From Hydractinia symbiolongicarpus (taxonomy: Eukaryota; Cnidaria; Hydrozoa; Anthoathecata; Hydractiniidae), in contig NC_079882.1 of the NCBI RefSeq assembly GCF_029227915.1, positions 28,014,001-28,078,000 of the forward strand: a DNA stretch of 64,000 nt, written 5' to 3'. Position numbers and translations under genes: made by a program. The notes under the pieces are model-generated. The model saw only the letters and a program-made list of their open reading frames with translations, ran no database searches and was not told the DNA's origin. Numbering within the stretch: the stretch's first letter is position 1; the number at the start of each line of letters is the position of its first letter. Below, piece by piece: positions 12,278 to 25,432 of the stretch.

Positions 12278-12862
12278 ATGGAGTGTGACGCAGGTCTGCC
12301 ATATATGTTACTTTCGTTTGACATCAAAAATGTTTTTCTGCTGCAAACAAAGAGAGGAATTTATCTTATCCGTTTTTTGTTACGTCATAACTATAACATG
12401 TCCGAATTATTACTTCACTCTGTAAAAAACATATCTCCGCTTGGAAATGGAACAATAATAACCCTCCAATTTAATCAGTTACTCTGTCAATATTCTGTTG
12501 TTGTGTTAGTTAAGGATTATTCACTCCTATATAGCGAAAAGTTAAAAAGATATTTGTCGAAGCGAAAATCGGGCTTTCTGGTTAGTCTAAATTCTGCGGA
12601 AAAAATACTTGGAAGCATAAAATGTGTAAAAACATTGTATATATTAAATAGTGGTCTTCGTGAGAACTTGTTTTTGTTTAACTTGAATGCATCTCATTTC
12701 CCCTTATTTAATGAAGTAGATATTTTCTACGGTTTTAGCGAAAGTTATACTTTGTCAAGGGAAGAATTCTTAATGGATATGATAGTATTACCTAAGACGA
12801 ACAAAAGTTTTTTTTTCTTTTTTAGTGGTCTCGATGAAAAATTTATAACAGCAAATGTTTAG
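12278..12862 (+). CDS. Unrecognised 194-codon ORF
   Basis: A single uninterrupted frame from ATG at 12278 to TAG, with an in-frame TAA just upstream of the ATG. The predicted protein is Leu/Ser/Asn/Phe-rich, has alternating hydrophobic segments but no clear transmembrane helix, and ends with a run of Phe from a poly-T tract. No family is recognised. In sequence this AT-rich a frame of this length is uncommon by chance, yet there is no splice-site or homology support. It could be a lineage-specific gene, a decayed retroelement piece or a chance frame. Confidence 0.3.
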   Translation: MECDAGLPYMLLSFDIKNVFLLQTKRGIYLIRFLLRHNYNMSELLLHSVKNISPLGNGTIITLQFNQLLCQYSVVVLVKDYSLLYSEKLKRYLSKRKSGFLVSLNSAEKILGSIKCVKTLYILNSGLRENLFLFNLNASHFPLFNEVDIFYGFSESYTLSREEFLMDMIVLPKTNKSFFFFFSGLDEKFITANV

Positions 12863-15800
12863 GTTTAATTTCCATGAAAATTACCGTATTGAAAAAAAAA
12901 CTTCCTGCCTATAATTATTGTGTACCCAGGGTACTTGACCTGCTTTATTTATTTTCAGACAACCTTAAATATATTAGCCAATCAATTTATCAAACGACAT
13001 CACAACCAATAGGATTAGCCTTCAGAAAGTAAACAACGCGACGAAGTCTCCTAAAATTTGTCAACAAATTCTAATCGAAAAGAAAGATGTAACAGGAAAA
13101 ATATAAATGCTGCTTTATTTGCACGAAAAGTATGTTTAGGTATACCAGAGAAATTAGTTTGTCAAGAGTTTGACATGTCTGCGATGTTTAAGGAAGAATC
13201 TAATCCAACACTTTGTTATTTTCCACGAAATGTGTCAATAAGAAAGCCGGTGTTATCCATTTGCTTATAACCAAAACCTTGAAACTCTTTTTAACAGTTC
13301 AAACTAGAAGGATAGATTTAAGGAAATATGATAAAAAAATCTACATTTCCCGAATATATTTATTTTTCAAGGTTATAAATTATTCCACCTTTAGTTTCTT
13401 GAAATTGGCGTTACTTTAAAACCTTGTTAGCTACTCGAAGCGTTGATTGTCGAGTCTAAAGAAAAAACCACCCCCTTTTTGGCCGACGTCTGATCTCCTC
13501 ACACTCTCATGTGCTGACAAATGTTTTTACTTGTACATTTTTAGTGTGCAGAAATAATCGAATCCAATCGAAATCAAATAACTAGGAATTAGGTAACGTA
13601 AAAACAGTTTACTGTTAGCAGAGCCATATTGATATGAAATTAAATTTTTTCTGGTAATCCTTTCAAAGTATGCTATTCAAACGTAAACACCTTTAAAATC
13701 CTTATCAAGTTTCCTACGAAAGTTTAAAGTTAAATTTTTTTTTTTTTTTTTTTTTTACATTTTATGCCTGGTTTCAAAAATAACGAAACTCCGAAATAAT
13801 AGAAAGCGACAAAGTATTTACGATTAGTTTCGGGTTTTAAGCCGAGGAACAAAGCCCCCCGGAAAAAGTTTCAAGACATTTTTATTAATTTTGAATTTTT
13901 GTGATCAAACCACAAAGGTATCGGATTTAAAGTGCAAAACAAACGATAAGAAGTAGTTTGTCAAACCTTAGGAGACACGCTGTACGCTGTTTAATACATT
14001 TTTCAAAAGATGACAAACTGGAGGAACGGTATGGATTTTCCAAAATATCCATACCGCTTTTTTTTTCCAAAAAATCTGTGGCCAGTTTTTATCATTGCGG
14101 TGGTAAAATGAATACAAAAATACCATACCGACATATTTTTTTTGATATAACAAGAAATAAGAAAGGTTTTAAAACCAAAAAAGGTTTGCATTTAATAGGA
14201 ACAGGATTAATACCGTGGTCTAAAACATGACAGAACAACATTTTTCTTGAAACAATAAAAAACGTCATATGATTTGCGTGGAAAAGTTCTCTGCTACTAA
14301 TAGTGAAATTTGAACTATTTTATTTATCTCAAATTACTGCTTACAAAGCTAATAAATGGAAAAAGTAATCTCCAGAAAATTATGGCTCAAGCAGCCTTAT
14401 GGGGTAATGTGTATATCGACAAATTTGTTCTATATCTCTTTTGAAGATCACCTGAGTCTTACATTTTTCAACTATGACTCGCATTTTTAAATATGGCATC
14501 AAAAAACTGCGGTCTGTCCTCAAAATTCTTAACTTTGATGATAATTACAACACGTGAAACTAACTGTTCCCACATATTAAAATTTAAACGCGGTGACTTT
14601 TCATCTATCGCTTTTCAGTTCTCTGAGAAAATGCGTTTCTTTTTCAAGACGAATCGTTACACCCATGTTTAAAAAGATAGAAAACGTACTGAAATAAGGG
14701 TGAAATGTTAATTGTGTTAATTATGGGTATGCAGAACAAACTTAAAAGTGTTAAATAATTTTCGATAGTAATTTGGAAAATACAAAAACTTCAGGTAGTT
14801 GATGATATGTTACAATAAGCAATGCTCACATTTTTCCAGTTTTACATTTTCCCGTAACTTTTTAGAAGGTTAATTTTATAAGAACAATAAGGCTGGAATG
14901 ACTATTGGCAAGGCTGAATTTTTCCTAATATTTTTTTCGGGAAATATCTTTCGAAGCAGACCTTTTCGTCGAAAACTCATACTTGGACAAAAAATATTTT
15001 AGATAGGACTAAGAAGAAGAAATAAGAACAATTTCAGGCTAAATATGCCAAAAAAATAAGAACATCCCAGGTCGAGGCCAGATTTCGTAGCTCTTATGAA
15101 AAAAGTGTATAGTTATGAAGACTTTCTATTATTGTTAAGAAAAAGGTGATTTTTTCAAAGAGCTGCGAAGAAGAGCGCCAGATATTAGAATATAAATGGA
15201 GGCTTTAGTTGACTTTGCTAATTTGTGTTTTGATAAAAACGGATTGAGATAAAAAAAAATGAGGTTAAATAAAGAAGAAAGGTTAAAGCGTGGCTACATC
15301 TGTTTTTAAGTTTATTAAAAATGTCCAAAAAATTCTCAGTTCCTGAACCGTTTGCGTCAGGAATCCTGTTCGCTTTCGCACGGAAAAATTAATCCACTGA
15401 TTTTTAATTAAACAAGCCAAATAACTCACGGGAACACACCTACATCGATTTTGTACTTTTGCAAGAGGATTTTTTTTGTAGGGTTCAAAAAATTTCCTGT
15501 TTCGTAAATCGATTGTAATTAAATTTGTACAAAGTGCAATTTAGAAACGGAGAATCTTAACAGGAAAAAAAAGTCAAAAAATTATTTAAAAAATATTGTC
15601 TGGACTTTTTTGTATCTGTATAAAAATGCTGTTAGGATGACCTGTGATTTATTTTCCCAGCAAACGACAAATAACATGCTAACGGAAAGGTTTTTGCCAA
15701 AAAAAAATGTATATCAGCAAGTGTACCTCAATCTGAAAAAATAGACTACAGGTTCAACCTGTAGCTTGTTAGTGCATTCTATGTTCCAACCTCGACCCCT

Positions 15801-16299
15801 GGGTCTCTTTTTTTTAACTGGACAGCGTCCCTTATATCAAAAAAAGAAAAAAAGCCCTAGATCGAGGTAGTCGATTTGCGAAAAAGCCAGAACCTGATTA
15901 GTCCGCTGATGATACCGAATTGTCAAAAGTATGAGTTTAGCGTGATAGTTGAAATATTTTGCATGCCAGCCAAAATTCCTACAACCATTTCGCTTAAGAT
16001 TTTCTAGTGACGAATGCCTAAACTAGACCCTTTTTTAACATCGAATTTTTTTAGATTATTATTTCCCGGATTGACCGTGCTACAGAAATCTAAAAGTGGG
16101 AATAGAAAAGCCATTGTATGTTTTACATAACTCTTCCACTAATTTTAGTAATCTACATTATTCACAAAAATATTAGAATGTATAATAATTCATTTCATAG
16201 TAATAAAATTAAATACGGCCAGTGTTGTGCCAAATGGTATAAATATAAATATATATATATATCGATGATGATGAATTATATATATATCGATGATACAAT
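12863..16299. other. Intergenic, probable 3' flank of the ETS gene
   Basis: AT-rich, with a poly-T run near 13733-13756 and TA repeats near 16250-16290. Frames at 13058, 13213 and 13958 are short and unsupported. Confidence 0.45.
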
Positions 16300-18478
16300 T
16301 TACGCTGCCCACGCATGCCTTCGATGACTTGCATCGTACATATAGTCATCCAACGAATCATATAACGAGTCGTATCGTATAGTGTCAGTATCGTGTCGAA
16401 GATAATCGTATCCCATGAACGGATCCACTCTTCGGTTTAGTTTAAGTTTTTGTTGAAGTTCTAAAATATTTCTTTCTTGCTTATCGCGAAGATCTTTTTT
16501 CGTTTCCTTTCGTATTATAAATTCTTCATTTTGTGACTGTTTAAACGATGAATAGTTCTTCATGTCTGCATGATGAACGACGAGTTCTCGTGGAGACATG
16601 CTGCCGTATGACTCACATTCACTCGCGTCATCGCTGATACTCCCACCATGTGGGGTACACGCAGAACATTGGCACGTATCACCAGGATACTTCCGTTTGC
16701 GCGCTAAACTTACGAAGCTTTCTTTCTTTAGTTCTGTGGGTTGCATTCTGTCAAGTAATGGCATCGATCTGTAAATCTTTGTTTTGCATGCTTCCTCATT
16801 TGTTTTTATTGCTTTAAATGCTGACCGTCTGTCGGCGTCCCTGTTCATGAAACTATCGCAATTTTTCCCCAATAACATAGGAGCATAATTTAGAGAAGAT
16901 TGAAAATGGATTCTTTTATTTAAAAGCTCTTCAGGCTTAAATATTTTCGTTTTTGTGAATGTTTGCTGAGGAGTAGGCTTAACCGGTTTTATTTTAATTG
17001 GCTCAGAAGTGTTTTTTCTCTTGACTTTAACAGGAGGCGGTGTTGGAGGGGTGTCACATTCCCCTCCATCTGGTGAATCCGGACTCGAATCAAGTACAGT
17101 CAGATCTCCAGTAAAACCTTCACTCGCATCAGCATCTACTTTTTCCATCGTCATACCGCTCGTATTTATAAATTGGGAAAGGTATTTTTTTGTTCTTCGC
17201 GACATTATGAAACGGTATGTGTATCGCCGACCTGACACCTGAATAAAACAAAAAAAGAAATCGTGAATTAGGTGATATTTCCTCTTGCATACCTTACGTT
17301 AGAGCAAGTACGACCATAAAGTTGTTCTTTTCGCATTTTATTTTATCAGATTGTGAAAAAGACAACACACCAGACATTAAACTAGTAGCAAGAAGTAATT
17401 ACCTTTTCGATAATACTTTTCCCATAGTAATACCTCATTGCTCTTCCTAATTTTTCATACGTCATGTCTGTTTTGTTTTTCACTGATCCCCATAAGTCCG
17501 CAACGGCCATTGTGTCTTTTATACGAAACTCGAGTACACGATCGTGACTCCACTCGATATAACGAGCTATCGTATCGCGATTTAACAAGTGAAGGAGAAA
17601 TTGCCACAATGGGATGCGTTGTCGATGTTCTGTAAAAAAAATTCGGATCAAATAACAGGAACATGTTATCATTACCCCCGTCGCATTTAAATTGCAATTA
17701 CGACAGAGCATGCCTCGTTTATGATCTCCAACAATAGCACGATAGCTTTTTCATAATTACATCCAATTTGCTAATTTGTTTTCTTATAAATGCATAAATA
17801 TATACATAAAAATATAGGATATATGTTTCTCCATAAAAATAAATTTGAATTTATACATAAAAGAAAAGGTTTCGAAAATACTCGACATTTTTTGAGAAAT
17901 ATAAGTACAGAGAGCAAAATGTGCTGACAGTTTTAATGACCTAAAGTTTCTCTTAATACTCTAAAACCCATGTTGGCAAATCTTAAGTCTAGAATAATAA
18001 CTTACGTCGTTTATTTTCTGTCACCGTTTCTTTACTAAAGTTCTCGTACTCTTCAACACTAAATAGAAAAGAAAAATATTTAAAATCGAAAGTACAAAAC
18101 AAATACTGAAAGTGGTCATCAGAAAACAATTAGCTTACGAAACTCGCTTCGAAATTAACTTTTTTTAGTCGATAATTGGACTAAATAGCGCCAAATATGT
18201 CACATGGAATCGAAACTAAACACGTGTCACTCAATCTTAAAACCTAAAACTCACCAGGGAACTTCCCTTATAAGCATAATTTACATTACCCTTTTTTCCC
18301 TGTCTTCTACTCTTAACATTTCCATGTCAAAATGTTTCTCCTCGCAGTATTTAAACTGAGCAAACAAAATTAAAAAAAAAATAAAATAAAAAAAAAATAA
18401 AGCTAAAAAGTTGACTTACTTATCTCCCAACACATCTTCAAGTATTTGCCTTCTTAATTCTGAGCACTGGTCTTTCAT
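16300..18478 (-). CDS. ETS-domain transcription factor, four coding exons
   Basis: Spliced on the minus strand: 18478-18420, 18058-18006, 17629-17403, 17238-16300 (425 residues, phases 2, 1, 0). The ETS domain covers residues about 43-123: IPLWQFLLHLLN, I-W, VADLWGSVKNKTDMTYE, then KLGRAMRYYYGKSIIEKV and GRRYTYRF across the last splice junction. The two recognition-helix arginines (GRAMR) and the YYY motif are present, so it should bind a GGAA core in the nucleus. The MTYEKLGRAMRYYY and EKVSGRR features resemble the ELF/ESE branch more than ETS1 or ERG, but the paralogue cannot be fixed by eye. The N-terminus is only 42 residues, acidic, with no Pointed domain. The 300-residue C-terminal region is probably disordered, with a PPTPPPVKVKRK patch (possible NLS) and a CQCSAC motif. 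Confidence 0.88.
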
Positions 18479-19636
18479 CTTGATCCTTTATGCGTATACC
18501 CACGTGTACTCGCGTTGGCGTTCTCGCGTTTCTTGTCTTCTTTACAATCACTTTTCAAGACTCAGCTTCTATGGTATGTCAGCTTGCTTTCCTTTAACTG
18601 CTGTACATCATCATATGAAACCAGAAACAATAATATCCTCTAAAAGTGTGTTGCAATTGATTTTAATATTGTCAGCTTAACATAAGGAAGACATTACGTG
18701 TCTAATCAGGGGGTAATTAATTACCAATATTGGTATATAATTATATCTTACTTTCTATATTAGCATCCCCCTTGTCTCGATTGTCATTGTACGTTAATTA
18801 ATAATTAACTTTCAAGCATCCAATTAAGAGGAAAACTTCCTACGTTATCAGATTGGGATAGTTTTTTTTTCAAAATGTTTACTACGTAGGCTTTCTTGGT
18901 CTGCCATTTTTAATTTTAAAAAAGACGTTACACCAACAGCAATTTTAGCTAATTGGATTGCGTACACCTTATAGTGAACTTCCAATTTTATGTTATACCC
19001 AAGTGTGATAATGAATTATTATTGATATCGATAGCAATATCTCTCAAAGTAAACAGTGTTTCGTTGCTTAGTGTTATGTGTTATGAAAAAAACGTCATTT
19101 TTTGTTTCAAATTCAAATCTTTATTTTATATCGAAGATTTTGGCGCAGGTTAGGTCTCTTTTTCGTCGCTCTCTGAGAAAGCTTCCTCCATCAGAAGGCA
19201 TGGGAAAAAATTACTTTAATTGTTTGTTACGAAACTTTATAATGACATAAGTTATAAGACAAGCGTGGTTATAATAGTTCTTATGACCTGCAACTTGATA
19301 AACATGATAGATGCATTATTAGTTTCAGTAAAAGACTATGCGGAACAAATGCGACAAATGCACAAAACTCAACTATTAAGATTTGCAAAGAACAACGGGG
19401 ATCTAAATGATCGCAACAGGAAAATATATGGTACACAGTTTTGATTAGGCGGTAATGTTGAAATAAGTGATGGATGAATGCACCTAATATATTTTGTCAG
19501 TTTGCCAAAATTGGAATTCGGCATTGACAATGACCAGAGAAAGTAGAAGATGCAAATTGTCCTATCGTCAACTCCTGTTCGTTGTTGAGCAATCGACAGA
19601 CAAAACAGAAGAAAAGTAGCCCTTAAACGTTCTTAA
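18479..19636. other. 5' flank of the ETS gene, no gene seen
   Basis: Likely promoter side of the ETS gene. Short frames at 18953, 19056 and 19220 overlap one another and lack coding features. Confidence 0.45.
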
Positions 19637-19709
19637 GTTAGCCACTCTTCGACGAGTTAGCCACTCTTCGACAAGTTAACCGCCCTTCGACGAGTTAACC
19701 GCCCTTCGC
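19637..19709. repeat. 19-bp minisatellite, four copies
   Basis: Units AGTTAGCCACTCTTCGACG and AGTTAACCGCCCTTCGACG alternate over four near-perfect copies; the last is partial. Units 1-2 and units 3-4 form two subtypes. Confidence 0.9.
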
Positions 19710-22700
19710 TATTCGTCTGTAAATTTTTTTTCGTCGTAATAAACTCTTTTACGACAACGCGCTTGTCTTGTACTATCCCAGCTGCCTTGCGTTTTGTTCT
19801 CACAAACTATTCGCATTATTTTTAAAATATAAAAAATTTTATATTTTGTTTATTGAACAATAAAGATTCTGTGATGTGACAGCTTTTCTCTTCAAACCCT
19901 ACGATGGTTGGATTACGAAAAGGGACAAATATCAATAATTTTTTTAGAAAGTATATGATACAAATTATTTGTTCTTGTCATAGGGCAGATGAAACTGGGG
20001 AGCGTCAATTCCCACCATAAACACACATCACACACATTTGTGCTATAGGAGCAGCTGGTAACCGCCAACTATCATGACGATCAGCGATCTAAAAATTTTG
20101 ATTCAAGTGTTACAACCTTTCTACTTCAAGAATCGCTTCGCCAGCCCTGTGACCGAGAACAGTCCCCTGGGTGTCTGTTGAAATTTGTACTTTAATGTCT
20201 AAAGTCAAGATGTTTAATTAGCATTTATCAATTCAAAAATCTTCGTCTGAAAAAAATTGTTATATCTTTCTTTTAACAATAGAGGATTAGAAGTAAGCAC
20301 AAAATAATTAGACAGATGTCTGTTTTTTTCCTTGTCTACTTTGGTCAAATTAGCTTCCTTCAAGCTAGCATATCTTACATGTAACATGTAAAACTTATAT
20401 TACCAATATATAATAAATTGCTTTTTAATGCGAACGCAGTCGTATTATTTTCCGTTGTCAATGATTGTGGTCAGCAAAAACTTATTTAAACACGCGGGAA
20501 TATAGCGGCCGAGCTTGGTCATGCTTCATTTGTTTATATGCATTAACAAGCGGTCTTTTAAACAACCACCCAATAGATAAGACAAGAAATTTTACATGTA
20601 TTGGCAACGATGTTCTAAAAGCGTGGAGTGTATATCAAAGCAATGCAAGAGAGACATTGAAGATTTACGTATATAGTATATATACAGTTTGATTTTTATA
20701 AGAAATCGTTCACATTGCGTACATGTGAACGATTAGTTACCAGTATTTGCCTAAATTATCATTATTATTATTATTATTATGTACAGCCTAAATTATCCAA
20801 AGTAACAAAAAATCACTGTGCAATTTTCATTTCAAGAAAGACTCTTTAAATGCACCGAGAAATAACAATTGATTAAGCCGATAAGTTAATAAAAAAGTAA
20901 TAAAGTCGCTTTCTACTGATCAAGCTTACAAATTAGTAGGTAATCTAAACTTCCAATTGTGTTAAGTGAGTGTCAAACAGCTGTTTCTTTAATCTGGTGT
21001 GAAAGTAACCATATTTGTTACGCTTTTGATTTTAAGTGACTTGTCATACAATCTGCACAAGTCCATAATTGTGAAATTAATCTCTCACAATTATACAAAG
21101 CAATAAAATCCTGTTGATGCTCTGTTGATGCAACTGACTCGCAATTTAGTGTACCAAGCTATGCCTACACAGTACTAGCACATTGTAATGCAACATATCA
21201 AACCCTTTCCTTAGCTCAACCAGACATTTTTCTTATTTGTTAGTCAAACCGTTTTGAATAATCGAGAAAAGAATAGAAAATGACAACTTACTGCAATGAA
21301 CCGCACCAGGTCGAAGAATCAATGGCACTGCGAGATTACCACACAGTTCTGTTCTTCTTGTACCAACACAATGTTGGTTAATCACTTGGTGACGCTATTT
21401 AACTCGCGCGAGTTTACCCAATCAAAATTACATACACGTGTATTTTGAGCACAATTAGTTCTATTATCTTATTATTTCGCAATATCACTGATTACCACTT
21501 CGAACCCATATCTCCAGTTGAGACATGATAAAATGCCGTCTGTGCAAATTAAAACCGTTGAAATACACGCAGCTATGCCGGTAGGACGCGTGCAGGAATG
21601 CAAGACACGCCTTAGTAGCTACGTGACTTGATTTCTGAAAATAGGCCTTAAACTACAACCAGAATCCCATGTAATAAGCAGTAAACATAGAGGAATGCGT
21701 ACGAAGTTGGAAAAAATGCAACGTAATGGACGCATAGTCATGTTATGAGAAGTCGTTTAAAATCAATGCTCAAGTCGGTTGATGATCGAAAAAAATATTC
21801 ACTATAATATATTTAAGAAGGAATTGACAATTATACTAATTAAGAGTACGCTATTCTTTTAATGTACCACTAATGAAGCTTCATTAAAACGAGACATTAA
21901 TCAAAAAAAGCACGCGGTAAATTTTACGCTAACGATGCTGCATGCGTTATTAATAGGTTGATTTGATGAAGAAGCACACTAGAAGAAAATGAGGCATTCC
22001 AATTTATATCCGTTTTTATAATTAATAGCGGAACACATAAATTAATGAATTCTTTTTTTTATCAGACATTACGCAATGAAACAAAAAAGATGTTGTTTTT
22101 TTGTTTTATTTCATATCGACCGGATCACTTTTTGTCAGATAACACTTCTATTATATTTTCTGCTCTGTATTGGTTTTTCCTTTGTGTTATGTAGAAAATA
22201 GGTAATTTTTTGTACTATTCTATTTCCTTTTATTCAAAACTCTTTGCACTGGATCAACCTCTTTTCTAGGGTCTCTTTTCCTAGGACCGTTATGACAAGT
22301 GGCTTTGGAAACGAGGCTGTGCTGGAAACTGACTTATTGACTCTCTATAATAATAGCTGTTGTTCACCTATCTGTTTGTACTGGTGTTAACAACGCACGA
22401 AATCTTGACGCAGTAAATAACAATTGCGATATAGCTTTATCGACTTTGCTGCGACGGGAAAACTCCCGTTGATTTTCACCGGGGTAATGACTAATACTTA
22501 TATAGATAATTGCAGTCCACAATTTTACGCCGTAAATTCGAATTTCTGTTTTATCGTATCTATTTATAAGGTCATATCACATTGTATTAGTCACGTGTTA
22601 CGCAACTTTCGCAACACACAATCATGATGATACGAAATTGTGGAATAATGTTTCATCTACCTCATTTCAGCAGCTATCGTCAACCGCTAACACACGTAAT

Positions 22701-23238
22701 GTAGTCGTGCATCCTTTATAAAAATACTTTTATATTTTACGACACGTATGAGATAATCAACCAATAGGAGGGCGATGAAAACATGTCATTACTCAGATAG
22801 GTTGCAGAGCAATCTCCGGAAGTTCTTAGAATCAGTTTTAGGGAAGAATTTTGATTTTTAATACTGATATTCTATTGTAACCTAGAAACAATGTTCTAAA
22901 GAATTCTTATCTAGACACGTTAAAAATAATGACTACCGTTTCAGTGAATGTCAGAATCGCTTGTGTTATGTAAAATACATGGTTACGGACTGTATATTGC
23001 ATGCACTCGAATTGACGTTCTTTTCTTTAGATGGTCATGCAAGAATGAAGTCCTTAAATACGCAAAGGGGACACTGATTTTAAAGTTTTTACCAAGGAGA
23101 CGAAGATAGAAAGGTGCACGCTTAAAATCCTATTTTCGTAGAAAATTGGACTCCACTATCTACCTATACTTTTGTTATCACGCTGTTTTTTTTTGCGATT
23201 CGTTGGTAAAATATTTGCCAACTGTATGATATATACTA
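19710..23238. other. Intergenic, no gene seen
   Basis: Contains an (ATT)n run at about 20757-20781 and a perfect 11-bp inverted repeat with a 9-base loop at 20704-20734. Frames at 20465 and 22424 have no coding signature. Confidence 0.5.
20704..20734. repeat. Short perfect hairpin
   Basis: AATCGTTCACA and its exact complement TGTGAACGATT are separated by 9 bases. The function is unknown. Confidence 0.7.
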
Positions 23239-23372
23239 TCTATATTAAAATACCCGTATACGTCTGTCCGTCACACAAAATGGTAGCTTAGCTGCGCAAG
23301 TAGCGAGACGTACGCAATGCTGTATAAAAAGGACGGGCAAATCCGTGGAATTTTCCACGGACTAACGACTAG
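23239..23372 (+). mobile_element. Non-autonomous Helitron-like element (134 bp)
   Basis: It begins TCTATATTAAAATACCCG, preceded by A. It ends with a perfect 8-bp-stem hairpin (23343-23360, CCGTGGAA...TTCCACGG) followed by 12 bases ending in CTAG and then T. A 5' TC, a subterminal hairpin, a CTRR end and insertion between A and T are the defining Helitron marks. No coding capacity. A relative lies inverted at 24951-25073. Confidence 0.7.
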
Positions 23373-24950
23373 TATATTACATAGTATTATAGACAGTTTT
23401 TACTAAATACTAGTAAGAGTGTCTTTTCTTGCACTAACCAGCTATCTTAACCTCGTCCCAGGGTTCTTCTATGCCATGTGATACTGACAAGACGAAATAT
23501 CATAGGTGCAAAGAGCCTAGGGACAAAGTTGTAAAATATTGTTCACAAAAAGGAAACACGTTCTCATTTCACTGTATCTGACAAATTTTATGAAGTGCTT
23601 TTCCGGACGTCGTGAAAATCATGGGAAACTTCAAATATTTGTGCTTATTTTCAGATGAAATAAAATATAGGTGAAATAATTCAACCTTCTAATTTTTCAC
23701 CTATTCGCAGCCACATTGTCCTTATAAAGTATTTTGCTACTATGACAATCACCCTGAGTATAATTAGGGTATATCAAAAGCTAAGTACAAGACAAATATT
23801 TAACAGTTTTTATCAAATCGTCAATCCCAACTCGCTTTCTTTATCTTACAAATCTTTTGATCCGGGCGACCTGCAGAAAATTTCTTGCCCAATCACAAAA
23901 GGCTGGATATACAAGCTTAAACTATGCTGACGCGATAATTCTATGAGACTTTGTGATGCATGTTGTTTTCAGGAATTTAGAAATTTCAAAACAGCCGTAA
24001 AATCGCCATTTTGAATTTTTGAATACACTGGTAGACGATAAACTACATTCACTTCACCGCAAACAGACACATAACAAACCAAAAACAATTACTTTTGTAA
24101 GAAACATTGAGTTTATTTTAAAAATTACACATCTTGAAACATATTAAAGTTGGTATGGCGCTTGCACAACATTTGTCGTAAGCTGTTTTGGTTGTTTACA
24201 CTTTAAGTTTAAATTGTTTTTTACGGACTGCGCAGACAAATCCTACTTTTACGATTCGATAGATAATTGAGTTTGTCTAAACGAATAAACTCACTTTGTT
24301 ACTATATACCCAGCTTTACGTTTCTCGATTGCGTTCTTAAAACTCGTGAAACAATAAAGTCACTTACATATTTGCACGCGTACTTCCTTGTTATATTTTT
24401 TGATACGCACTTTCTCCACAAGCTGGCGATTAAACAACTAACTTATGTTTTATAATTAATGACAACACTGACTCTTTTCCCACTAAAGCTACCCACGCTT
24501 CTATGTGCAAGTTTTTTTAATGAAAGCGAAATTATAGTATCTGTCCTACAACTTTCGCTCTTGCTGAAAGTCTAGTATCGGTTTCCATATGATGAAAAAC
24601 AATTCATAAACACAAACTAATTCTTATCGACACACCTTGGAAAAAAAATCTAATCTCATTATAATAATAAAAGCTTTCTTAAATCCCTAAAAATTCTATT
24701 TCTTGATGCAGTATACAAAAACCAGGTTGCAAGCCTGGTAATTGCTTCCTTGTCAAAAAATAAATAATTAGTCGAAATACTTTGTTTCATAATCAAAAAA
24801 TAATTCCAAAATAACAACTTCCTTATCAACTGGCAAACAGACGAATAAAATGCAAAGCAGAGAATGTTTTCATGGGGTACGCTGATTTTTATTCTCGTGT
24901 CCTATGGCAGTTTTTTTTTTTTTTTTTTACTTCAAGCTGTTAAAGAATAA
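23373..24950. other. Intergenic, no gene seen
   Basis: AT-rich. A hairpin ACCAGG...CCTGGT sits at about 24719-24740. No coding feature. Confidence 0.5.
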
Positions 24951-25073
24951 CTAGTCGTCAAGCTGTGGAAAAATCCACAGGGTCCTTTATATATCGCATA
25001 TTTCGTGTTTTCGTAACACAACTTTTTTCTCGCGCACAAACAGACAGACGGACGACGGCTATTATTAAAGAGA
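24951..25073 (-). mobile_element. Second Helitron-like element, inverted
   Basis: Read on the minus strand it starts TCTCTTTAATAATAGCCG and ends with hairpin CTGTGGA-AAAA-TCCACAG in complement (24963-24980), a short spacer containing GACGA, and CTAG. Shared with the 23239 copy are the CGTCTGTC-type block near the 5' end and the GACTAG end. The two copies are diverged, so the insertions are not very recent. Confidence 0.6.
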
Positions 25074-25396
25074 GGTGTTCCCATCTAAGTTAGTTCGTTA
25101 AAATGTGAAATAGAATTCACTATTGCGTGTCTTCATGTCTTCAAAAACATTCTTTTGTTCTTATTTTGTCTTTCAAGTACACGCCTTCATATAATGTACA
25201 CAGAATAAAGAAGATATGAGACAAGAAATCTTACATGCATCTCAAATTGTACATGATCTTACACAAAAGAACAAACAAAAGATCTATTTTGACAATTCGT
25301 AAAACGTTCACAAAAAAATAAAATATGAACGTTTTCAACGCGACGGAAGCACTATCACCAGCAATTTCCAATGTAAGAATGTAGTATAAACATTGG

Positions 25397-25432
<36 letters not shown>

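Noticed and set aside
19220-19444. 74-codon ORF containing SVKDYAEQMRQMHKTQLLRF
   Set aside because: Looks exon-like, but I find no flanking splice logic or family, and it sits among overlapping short frames.
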